Shown here one piece after another: positions 55,904 through 64,000 of a DNA stretch of 64,000 nucleotides. Both the position numbers and the translations under genes were made by a program. Each line of letters begins with the position of its first letter. Position 1 is the stretch's first letter. The stretch lies in contig NZ_FONX01000013.1 in the NCBI RefSeq assembly GCF_900113035.1, positions 98,978 to 162,977 on the forward strand, in the 5' to 3' direction. Source of the stretch: Paracidovorax wautersii. Its GTDB lineage: Bacteria; Pseudomonadota; Gammaproteobacteria; Burkholderiales; Burkholderiaceae_C. The notes beneath the pieces were generated by a model. That model made no database searches and was not told where the DNA came from. It saw only the letters and a program-made list of their open reading frames with translations.

Positions 55904-55921
55904 CATCTACTCCTCTAGATG
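55904..55921. promoter_or_regulatory. Palindromic operator overlapping the gntR Shine-Dalgarno
   Basis: CATCTA-CTCCTC-TAGATG, perfect 6-bp arms with a 6-nt spacer, 1 bp before the start codon. On the coding strand the spacer is GAGGAG, the ribosome binding site of gntR. The element is a fitting autoregulatory operator and could also form a hairpin that hides the site in mRNA. Confidence 0.55.
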
Positions 55922-55988
55922 ACTTGCAGTCTAGGCAGCTGGCGCTGCCGGGCGCCCCAGGACAAACCCGGGGGCCGGTGAGAGCGGA

Positions 55989-57383
<1,395 letters not shown>

Positions 57384-57515
57384 CGCCCGATTATCCCGGG
57401 GCACCGCTGCGCCGGGGCGAAGCGGCGCGACGCCGGCGCAACACCGCACAGATATCGGCGCCGGTCAGGGGCCGGCAACGCGGGCGGGCGCGCCGCAGTG
57501 CACGACAATAGCGCC

Positions 57516-58997
57516 ATGGCCCAGATCCCCGACTTCACCGAAACCACGCTCCACACCGATCCGGCCGACGCGCTGGCCGAGGTCCAGCGCATCTACCAGC
57601 AACAGATCGGCCATCTGCGCGACGCGATGCAGCGCTTCGTCGCGGGCGAGACGCCGCCCAGCCACGTACGCGCCTTCTACCCCTTCGTGCGGGTGCAGAC
57701 CACCACGGTGGCGCGTGCCGCCACCCAGCTGGCCTACGGCTTCGTCGAAGGCCCGGGCCGCTACGAGACCACGCTGACCCGGCCCGACCTGTTCGCGCGC
57801 TACTACGCCGAGCAGTTCCGCCTGCTGCGCGCCAGCCACAACGTGGAGCTGGAAGTCGGCATCAGCAGCCAGCCCATCCCCATCCACTTCTCGTTCGCCG
57901 AGCACGACCACATCGAAGGCTCGCTCACGCCCGAGCGCCGCATGCTGATGCGCGACGTGTTCGACCTGCCCGACCTGGCCGCCATGGACGACGGCATCGC
58001 CAACGGCACCTGGACGCAGCGCGCCGGCGAGGCGCACCCGCTCTCGCTCTTCACCGCGCCGCGCGTGGACTATTCGCTGCACCGCCTGCGCCACTACACC
58101 GGCACGGCGCCCGAGTGGTTCCAGAACTTCGTGCTGTTCACGAACTACCAGTTCTACATCGATGAATTCGTGCGCCTGGGCCATGCCGAAATGGCCCGCG
58201 AAGACAGCGAATACATCGCCTTCATCGAGCCCGGCAACGTGGTCACGCGCCGCAAGGGCCTGCCCGCCGATGCCGGCGACGAGCTGGGCGTGGCCCCGCC
58301 GCGCCTGCCGCAGATGCCGGCCTACCACCTGGTGCGCGCCGACAAGAGCGGCATCACCATGGTCAACATCGGCGTGGGCCCGTCCAACGCCAAGACCATC
58401 ACCGACCACATCGCCGTGCTGCGCCCGCATGCCTGGATGATGCTGGGCCACTGCGCGGGCCTGCGCAACAGCCAGCAGCTGGGCGACTACGTGCTGGCCC
58501 ACGCCTACGTGCGCGAAGACCACGTGCTCGACGAGGAGCTGCCGCTCTGGGTGCCCATCCCCGCCCTGGCCGAGATCCAGCTGGCGCTGCAGCAGGCCGT
58601 GGCCGACGTGAGCCAGGTGCCCGAGGCCGACCTGAAGCGCATCATGCGCACCGGCACCGTGGCCAGCACCGACAACCGCAACTGGGAGCTGCTGCCCGAC
58701 AACACGCCCCAGCGCCGCTTCAGCCAGAGCCGCGCCGTGGCGCTGGACATGGAAAGCGCCACCATCGCCGCCAACGGCTTCCGCTTCCGCGTGCCCTACG
58801 GCACCCTGCTGTGCGTGTCCGACAAGCCGCTGCACGGCGAGATCAAGCTGCCCGGCATGGCCAACCACTTCTACCGCGAGCGGGTGGACCAGCACCTGCG
58901 CATCGGCATGCGCGCCATCGACATCCTGCGCGAAGGCGGCGTGAGCCGCCTGCACAGCCGCAAGCTGCGCAGCTTCGCGGAAGTGGCCTTCCAGTAA
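57516..58997 (+). CDS. amn: AMP nucleosidase
   Basis: Hydrolyses AMP to adenine and ribose-5-phosphate, controlling adenylate level. The 493-aa size is typical (E. coli Amn 484). The N-terminal AMP-nucleosidase domain (PSHVRAFYPFVRVQTT, GRYETTLTRPDLFARYY) precedes the nucleoside-phosphorylase-like catalytic part (MVNIGVGPSNAKTITDHIAVLRPHAWMMLGHCAGLR; ALDMESATIAANGFR with the purine-binding Glu; CVSDKPLHGEIK with the catalytic Asp). ATG 57516 chosen because similarity starts within a few residues. Confidence 0.95.
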   Translation: MAQIPDFTETTLHTDPADALAEVQRIYQQQIGHLRDAMQRFVAGETPPSHVRAFYPFVRVQTTTVARAATQLAYGFVEGPGRYETTLTRPDLFARYYAEQFRLLRASHNVELEVGISSQPIPIHFSFAEHDHIEGSLTPERRMLMRDVFDLPDLAAMDDGIANGTWTQRAGEAHPLSLFTAPRVDYSLHRLRHYTGTAPEWFQNFVLFTNYQFYIDEFVRLGHAEMAREDSEYIAFIEPGNVVTRRKGLPADAGDELGVAPPRLPQMPAYHLVRADKSGITMVNIGVGPSNAKTITDHIAVLRPHAWMMLGHCAGLRNSQQLGDYVLAHAYVREDHVLDEELPLWVPIPALAEIQLALQQAVADVSQVPEADLKRIMRTGTVASTDNRNWELLPDNTPQRRFSQSRAVALDMESATIAANGFRFRVPYGTLLCVSDKPLHGEIKLPGMANHFYRERVDQHLRIGMRAIDILREGGVSRLHSRKLRSFAEVAFQ

Positions 58998-59064
58998 TTC
59001 CCGTCACTTCAGCGCCCCAAGGAAGGAAGGGCGGCGGCCTGCAGGCCCCGGCCCTTCCACGGAG

Positions 59065-60261
59065 ATGTCCCTCGATTTCGTCACGCTGCTGTCGATCACG
59101 GCGGTCAACCTGTGCATGCTCGCGGCCGTGCTGCCGCTCATCATGGGGGCCCGGGTCAGCCGCGCCGCACGCAGCGTCCAGATCAGCGTGGCGCTGCAGG
59201 CCCTGGGCTGGGTGGGCATCATCGCCTCCACCCTGGTGCACGGCACGGTGTGGGACCGGGTGCTGTCCACCGCCTCCATCGCCAGCACCGCCGGCGCACA
59301 ATGGGCGCTCTTCGTGGCCCTCGGCGACTGGCTGGGCCCGCGCCCCGGCGCACGCTGGATGCCGTGGCTCACTCTGGCCACGCCGCTGGGCTACGGCATC
59401 GGCTTCGGCCACTACGCCTTCCGCGTCGGTTGGGCCAACGGCCTGCTCGCCGCGCTGCTGCTGCTGTCGGCCCGGGCCACGCTGACGCCCCTGCGCTCGG
59501 CCACCAGCCGCTGGCGCCTGCTGCTCTGCGCCTGCCTGCTGCTCATGGCGGGCTTCACCGCAGCGCGGGGCCTGCTGGGCGCCTTCACCGACGCCTACCC
59601 CACCTTCAAGACCCCGCACCCGGTCAACATCGGCTCGGCCATCGCGGCCAACATCACCGCGGTGCTGGGCGTGGTGGCGCTGATGGTCGCCTGGCGCACC
59701 GAAACCGAGGACCAGCTGCGCGCCCTCGCCAGCACCGACGCCCTGACCGGCATCCCCAACCGGCGCGGCTTCGATCAGCGCGCGCCGCTGCTGCTGGCCC
59801 GCGCCATCGACGACGAGCAGGCAGTGACCGCCGTGATGTTCGACCTGGACCACTTCAAGCGCATCAACGACACCCGCGGGCACGAAGTGGGCGACAAGGC
59901 CCTGGCGCTCTTCGCACGGCTGCTGAGCGAGGCCGTGAAGCCCGGCGACATCGTCGGCCGCATGGGCGGCGAGGAATTCGCGGCCCTGCTCATGCACGCG
60001 CCGGGCGCGCAGGCGGCGCGGCAGCTCGACCTGCGCCTGCGCAGCCGGCTGGCCACGGAAAGCAGCCACGCACTGGGCTTCATGCTCGACTACAGCGCGG
60101 GCGCCGCGACCGCCCTGGCCCGCGCGCCGGCCAACACCGCCCAGCTGCGCACGACCTGGATGGCCCCGGCCGACGCCGCGCTCTACGCCGCGAAGGAGCG
60201 CGGGCGCGGACAGCTGCGCGGGGCGCCTGCGGCCATATCGATCGCCGCGACCCGCCTCTGA
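59065..60261 (+). CDS. Membrane GGDEF-domain protein (diguanylate cyclase)
   Basis: A 398-aa protein with an N-terminal region of six or seven hydrophobic helices (residues 5-215) and a C-terminal GGDEF domain from about 225 (STDALTGIPNRRGFDQR, VMFDLDHFKRINDTRGHEVGDKAL). The active site is RMGGEEFAALL, a functional GGEEF form. The product-inhibition site is altered: KPGD stands in the place of RxxD, so feedback inhibition is probably lost. The membrane part has no family I recognise and may be a signal sensor. It follows amn by 67 bp and may be co-transcribed with it. Confidence 0.9.
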   Translation: MSLDFVTLLSITAVNLCMLAAVLPLIMGARVSRAARSVQISVALQALGWVGIIASTLVHGTVWDRVLSTASIASTAGAQWALFVALGDWLGPRPGARWMPWLTLATPLGYGIGFGHYAFRVGWANGLLAALLLLSARATLTPLRSATSRWRLLLCACLLLMAGFTAARGLLGAFTDAYPTFKTPHPVNIGSAIAANITAVLGVVALMVAWRTETEDQLRALASTDALTGIPNRRGFDQRAPLLLARAIDDEQAVTAVMFDLDHFKRINDTRGHEVGDKALALFARLLSEAVKPGDIVGRMGGEEFAALLMHAPGAQAARQLDLRLRSRLATESSHALGFMLDYSAGAATALARAPANTAQLRTTWMAPADAALYAAKERGRGQLRGAPAAISIAATRL

Positions 60262-60686
60262 AACGAGTCTGCACGGGGCGTCATCGCCCGCGGCGAAATG
60301 CACGGCCGGCTTGCCGCCGCAGGGGCCTTCGGTCCAAGCGGCAACCGTGGCACTCACTCCTTCAAAACCAAGCAAGCGCCCAGCTGGCCGCCCACAGGGC
60401 AGCGACGCCAGCACGGTATGCAGCATTTCTGCAACGCACAGCGTCTGACCGGCTGCACTGCTGCACTGAGCCGATCCCGCGCAGCCCATACCCCCCGAAG
60501 ACCGCTTGTCCATCCCTCAAATGCGGTATGGCACCCGGCGGGCCAAACAGGTACAAATTGAGCCATAAGCTATCACTCGATAAATATCGATAGTTAACAT
60601 AGAGGTACTCTAAAAAGTAGCTATTGCGCCCACACTGCGCGAGGCACAAAAGCAAGCTCGGGACAAGAAGCCGCAAAGGGAACAAC
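60262..60686. other. Gene-free region with A/T-rich promoter zone and palindrome
   Basis: 425 bp without a credible gene. The first two thirds are unremarkable. From about 60545 on the sequence becomes A/T-rich and holds TCGATA-AA-TATCGA (60577-60590), perfect 6-bp arms, about 100 bp before the first LuxR-type gene; TTGAGC at 60558 could be a -35 box with TAAATA 17 nt on. This is the likely promoter and operator of the regulator gene. Confidence 0.5.
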
Positions 60687-61802
60687 ATGCGAGACCCGAC
60701 CAGCCATATCGTGGGACTGCTGTACGAGGGAGTCATGTCCCCGTCGGACTGGCACGCCGGTCTGGACGCCTTGCGTTGCGCGCTCGGTGCGGCTGTATTC
60801 CATTACTTCACGCTCAATCAGCCTGATGCATGGGTGAGCGACAGCCTGGATAACCAGGCCAACATCGGCCTTCACTCCAAGAAGCTACGCGAGTACGAAG
60901 ACCATTACGTGGCCAACGACCTGCGCATGGCCATCCTCTCAGCCATGCCAACCGGGCAGCTGATGTTGGACCATGAGCACATCAGTGCGCGAGAGATGTC
61001 GCGCAATGCCTTCTATGCCGACTTCCTCGGAGCGTTCGGATTCCGCAACACGCTGGGCGTGCAAGTGCGCAAGGAAGGCACGGCTGCAGACTTCCTGGGC
61101 TTTCTGCGCGAATCCGACAGACCGGCGTATGGAGAAGCGGAAAAAGCGCTCATGAACCGGCTGATGCCCGACCTGATGCGCGCCGCGCACCTGCGTGCCC
61201 ATGCCGGCCAGTTGGCCCGTCAGGCGGCATTAGGGCTGGCCGCACTGGACAAGCTTCCGCAGGGCCTGGCGGTCGTAGATGCCTCCTGCCATATGCATTA
61301 CGGCAATCCGGCCGCCGAACGCCTGCTGAGCGGCGGGGGGCTCCTGCAATGCCGGAACGGATACGTGTACTGTGCCGACGCCACATCTCAGGCCCGATTG
61401 AAGGAGTGCATTCAGTCTGCCTGCCGGCCGAGCGGCGAACGAAAAGCCAGCGCACTCTGCCTCGGCGCAGACGGGGCCAAGCTGGTCGTGAACGTACTCG
61501 TGCTCAAGGAAACGATGGCGGCTGTACGCAGTCCAGCCCCCCTGGCCTTGCTGGTAATGGCAGACCCGGCACGCCCCTCGGGCCTCGACCCCAACCTGAT
61601 CGGCGAAATCTTGGGGCTGTCGCCCACCGAAACCCGACTGGCCTTGCTGTTGATGACCGGCAAGACGATCAAGGATTTCGCCATGGCCGAGGGCTGCAGC
61701 TGGCACACGGCTCGCACCCACCTGAAGAACCTCATGCGCAAGACCGGCTCCCAGCGGCAACTGGACGTCGTGGGCCTGCTGCAGTCGCTGCGCCTGGGCT
61801 GA
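60687..61802 (+). CDS. LuxR-type HTH regulator, paralogue 1
   Basis: A 371-aa protein with a C-terminal LuxR-type HTH (LGLSPTETRLALLLMTGKTIKDFAMAEGCSWHTARTHLKNLMRKTG) and a long N-terminal part of unknown fold, with a PAS-like segment near residues 200-290 (QGLAVVDASCHMHYGNPAAERLL). It shares with the following gene NDLRMA, LDHEHISARE and EGCSWHTARTH. No autoinducer-domain signature is visible. AGGGAACAAC precedes ATG 60687, which is preferred over an in-frame start at 60624. Target genes unknown. Confidence 0.85.
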   Translation: MRDPTSHIVGLLYEGVMSPSDWHAGLDALRCALGAAVFHYFTLNQPDAWVSDSLDNQANIGLHSKKLREYEDHYVANDLRMAILSAMPTGQLMLDHEHISAREMSRNAFYADFLGAFGFRNTLGVQVRKEGTAADFLGFLRESDRPAYGEAEKALMNRLMPDLMRAAHLRAHAGQLARQAALGLAALDKLPQGLAVVDASCHMHYGNPAAERLLSGGGLLQCRNGYVYCADATSQARLKECIQSACRPSGERKASALCLGADGAKLVVNVLVLKETMAAVRSPAPLALLVMADPARPSGLDPNLIGEILGLSPTETRLALLLMTGKTIKDFAMAEGCSWHTARTHLKNLMRKTGSQRQLDVVGLLQSLRLG

Positions 61803-62045
61803 AGGATGCAGCCGTGGCAGACCGAACCATCGCCCACACCAGCGAGCGAACCTGTGCTCCAACCATCACCGGGTGGAGCACAGGTGCCCCAGCCCAGTGC
61901 AACGCGGTCGGCATGCGCCGCAGCGCCATTCCCATGGCCCGCTTGGCCATTCAAGGAGTGAAGCCCATCGGCACATCGATGCAGGACAGACCAGCACGCC
62001 AGCCGGCCAGCATCAAAGCAGCTCGACGCGCGCACCGCACCATCT

Positions 62046-62068
62046 GCCTGAAGCCTGAAGCCTGAAGC
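62046..62068 (+). repeat. Three tandem heptamers GCCTGAA before second LuxR-type gene
   Basis: GCCTGAA three times in a row plus GC, ending 3 bp before ATG 62072, where the Shine-Dalgarno would normally be. A gain or loss of a unit would change spacing of the start codon from upstream signals. The 269-bp gap between the two regulator genes holds nothing else I can identify. Confidence 0.75.
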
Positions 62069-62071
62069 AAT

Positions 62072-63193
62072 ATGCAGCACAGCACAAACACTATCCGAGC
62101 CCAACTCTACGATGGAGTGCTGCGCCCTGCGGCCTGGCACAGCGCGCTGGACTTGTTGGGGAGGCGCCTGGGCGCCGGGATCTTCCACAGTTTCACGCTC
62201 GACGACAGCGGTGCGGAGGTGCCAGAAAGCACCTCGAATCTGGAGCGCCAGGGACTGGACACCCGTCTCCTGAGCGAATACGAAATTGTGCACGCCCACA
62301 ACGATTTGCGCATGGCCGTCGCGATGAGTCTGCCAGTCGGCCAAGTGATGTTCGACCACGAACACATCAGCGCGCGTGAAGCAACGCGCAACTCGGTATA
62401 CACCGACTGGCTGTTACCACTTGGTTTTCGTCACACGCTGGCCGTGACCTTGCGCATGCAGCCACGAGGTGCGCGCGACTTCCTCAGCTTCCTGCGCCCC
62501 CGAGACGCCAACCCCTACACGGAAGAAGACCGTGCCTTGACCCATCAATTGATGCCCGACCTCGTGCGCGCTGCGCGCCTGCGTGCGCATATGGTGGGGC
62601 TGGCACGCCGCGCATCGCTGGGCCTTGCGGCCCTGGACGGCGTGCACCAGGGTATAGCCATCGTGGATGGCGCGCTGCGCATTCAGCACCTGAATGCAGT
62701 GGCAAAACGGCTGCTGAAGCCGCCCAGCCCGCTGCGGGTACGGAATGGACAGTTTCTTGGGGTGCAGGGAGATGCAGATGCCCGGCTGCGTCAGATGACG
62801 CGCGAGGCGTGTGCGCCGCTGGGGCGAGCGTCCACGTTCGAGCTGCCGCAGGCCAACGGCCCAGCACTCGTCGTGAGCGTGCTGCCGCTGCACGCGGACA
62901 CACCCCTTCTGCAACTGAACGGCACGCCGCATCCCCATGCGCTCATCGTGCTGACGGGCGCCGGCCTGCCCGTGGCCGGTCATCAGGCAGTGGCGGAAAT
63001 GCTGGACCTGTCACCCACCGAAACACGCCTGGCTTTGTGCCTGGCTTCGGGCCGCAGCGTGAAGGATTTCGCGCTGCTGGAAGGCTGCAGCTGGCACACC
63101 GCGCGCACCCACGCCCGCAATCTGCTGCGCAAGAGCGGCTGCCACCGCCAGATCGATCTGGTCCGCATTCTGCACGCGCTGCGAGTGGCTTGA
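62072..63193 (+). CDS. LuxR-type HTH regulator, paralogue 2
   Basis: A 373-aa tandem paralogue of the preceding gene, similar over its full length (NDLRMAVAMSLPVGQVMFDHEHISAREATRN, LGLAALDGVHQGIAIVDG, LDLSPTETRLALCLASGRSVKDFALLEGCSWHTARTHARNLLRKSG). The HTH is intact. Identity looks moderate outside the shared blocks, so the duplication is not recent. Start ATG 62072 has only the heptamer repeat in front and no good Shine-Dalgarno. It precedes a lipoprotein gene by 135 bp. Confidence 0.85.
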   Translation: MQHSTNTIRAQLYDGVLRPAAWHSALDLLGRRLGAGIFHSFTLDDSGAEVPESTSNLERQGLDTRLLSEYEIVHAHNDLRMAVAMSLPVGQVMFDHEHISAREATRNSVYTDWLLPLGFRHTLAVTLRMQPRGARDFLSFLRPRDANPYTEEDRALTHQLMPDLVRAARLRAHMVGLARRASLGLAALDGVHQGIAIVDGALRIQHLNAVAKRLLKPPSPLRVRNGQFLGVQGDADARLRQMTREACAPLGRASTFELPQANGPALVVSVLPLHADTPLLQLNGTPHPHALIVLTGAGLPVAGHQAVAEMLDLSPTETRLALCLASGRSVKDFALLEGCSWHTARTHARNLLRKSGCHRQIDLVRILHALRVA

Positions 63194-63328
63194 ACGCTGC
63201 GGTGCAGCGGCACGGCCAGCGCACTTTGGCGCGGCGCCTACCGCATTTGCGGGATAGGAAAGACGCGCAAGCATCGATATCGTGATTCACGTTCATCCAA
63301 TCCATCGTTTGCTCAAGGGAGGTATCAC

Positions 63329-64000
63329 ATGCATCGCACTCCACCGCTTCAAGCCGCACGGCTGGCCTGTCCCCTCGCCCTGTCCAGCATCTTCCTGCTG
63401 GCGCTGACCGCCTGCGGAGGGGGAGGCGGAGGGGGCGACACGCCGCAGCCTCCGGTCACGCTGACCGGTTCGGTCATGGTGAACCAGGCGGTGAAGAACG
63501 CGATTGTCTGCCTGGATCTGAACGCCAATGGCAGCTGCGACGCGGATGAACCCGCATCCGGTCGCACCGGTGCGGATGGTGCCTACCAGCTGACTTACGC
63601 CCCCGCGAAAGTCACCTCCTCGCAGGCGGCTAGTGCATCGCTTATTGCACGCATGGTGCCGGGCACCCTGTCAGCAGCCGACACCACCATCGATGCCGCT
63701 GATACGACCCAGCCCCTTGCCTCGTCGGCCTATGTGCTGCGGCAGGTGCCGGGCAAGGCCGGGCAGATCAACCCACTGACCACGCTGGTTGCCAGCGGCA
63801 CCGCCGCAGGGATGAGCGAGGCGGCGGCCCGCAGCAATGCGGCTGTGCAGTTGGGCATTGCCGAGTCGAAGATCGACAACTACCAGGACGATCCTGCCAG
63901 CGATCCCACGCGCATCGTGGACAACGCGCGGCTGATGGCCGTCGTCACTGCGGAGGCATTGGAAGATGGCGCAACGCTGCGCGTGGCCGATCAGAACGCG
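63329..64000 (+). CDS. Lipoprotein with Gly-run and carboxypeptidase-regulatory-like domain, 3'-truncated
   Basis: The frame starts at ATG 63329, preceded by AAGGGAGG, and is open to the end of the window (224 codons). The signal peptide (ACPLALSSIFLLALTAC) has a lipobox Cys followed by six Gly. Next comes a short beta-type domain (VTLTGSVMVNQAVKNAIVCLDLNANGSCDADEP...GADGAYQLTY) of the kind that precedes larger extracellular regions, then a helical part. Probably a surface lipoprotein; function unknown. It lies 135 bp downstream of the second LuxR-type gene. Confidence 0.85.
   Translation, partial: MHRTPPLQAARLACPLALSSIFLLALTACGGGGGGGDTPQPPVTLTGSVMVNQAVKNAIVCLDLNANGSCDADEPASGRTGADGAYQLTYAPAKVTSSQAASASLIARMVPGTLSAADTTIDAADTTQPLASSAYVLRQVPGKAGQINPLTTLVASGTAAGMSEAAARSNAAVQLGIAESKIDNYQDDPASDPTRIVDNARLMAVVTAEALEDGATLRVADQNA

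Noticed and set aside
60362-60736. Possible small minus-strand gene upstream of the first LuxR-type gene
   Set aside because: It covers the promoter and start of a well-supported gene and has no Shine-Dalgarno or conserved pattern.

Overview
The window looks like chromosomal DNA of a high-GC betaproteobacterium of the family Comamonadaceae, most likely Acidovorax or a close relative. I infer this from the strong GC bias at third codon positions, the protein flavour (RibH2-type lumazine synthase, a Bug-family receptor, a DgdA/DgdR pair, MidA, a FolM-FolB-FolB cluster), and a short palindromic repeat that I recall from Comamonadaceae genomes. Housekeeping genes alternate with small catabolic or transport operons. 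I see no prophage, insertion sequence with a transposase, CRISPR array, rRNA or tRNA gene.

Layout. 1-9 kb: a truncated PAS-GGDEF cyclase, rlmI, an MBL-fold hydrolase, a lytic transglycosylase, 5-formyl-THF cyclo-ligase, a GST-like protein, a hypothetical protein and cca. 8.7-12.8 kb: trehalose block otsB / GH15 hydrolase / otsA. 12.9-15.2 kb: divergent dgdR-dgdA (2,2-dialkylglycine decarboxylase and its LysR regulator). 15.3-17.6 kb: a ROK protein, a DUF2905 protein, and an FMN riboswitch before a ribH2-type gene. 18-26.9 kb: an eight-gene sugar or polyol operon (split transketolase, FGGY kinase, RbsCBA-like ABC importer, SDR dehydrogenase, SorC-family regulator). 27-31 kb: a TauD-like dioxygenase with a NitT/TauT-type ABC importer. 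31.2-34 kb: midA, then folM-folB-folX/B. 34-38.1 kb: two LysR genes, each divergent from an oxidoreductase gene, with two copies of a structured element with terminal inverted repeats. 38.5-43.2 kb: sCache histidine kinase and LuxR-type response regulator followed by cstA-ybdD. 43.3-49.2 kb: ttcA, a DUF4136 lipoprotein, a phosphatase, and ruvA and ruvB separated by a secreted-protease gene. 49.2-53.1 kb: phoH, ybeY, a TSUP carrier, dtd, a CDF transporter. 53.3-55.9 kb: gntR / Bug receptor / amidohydrolase operon. 56-60.3 kb: dbpA, amn, a membrane GGDEF protein. 60.3-64 kb: two tandem LuxR-type paralogues and a truncated lipoprotein gene.

How the genes work together. The 18-27 kb operon reads as a self-contained pathway: import of a sugar or polyol, oxidation by the SDR, phosphorylation by the FGGY kinase, then C2 transfer by the two-subunit transketolase, under SorC control. 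The cstA block resembles in logic the pyruvate-sensing systems that control CstA-family carriers in enterics. The fol cluster fits tetrahydromonapterin or folate synthesis.

The most unusual signals are non-coding. A palindromic element of about 50 bp (pattern ATAGC-N20-GCGC) occurs six or seven times; two clear copies, and one weaker one, lie in frame inside conserved genes (rlmI, cca, possibly midA). A multi-hairpin element of about 270 bp with 19-bp terminal inverted repeats is present in two copies next to stop codons, and one of its stems shows paired changes between the copies.
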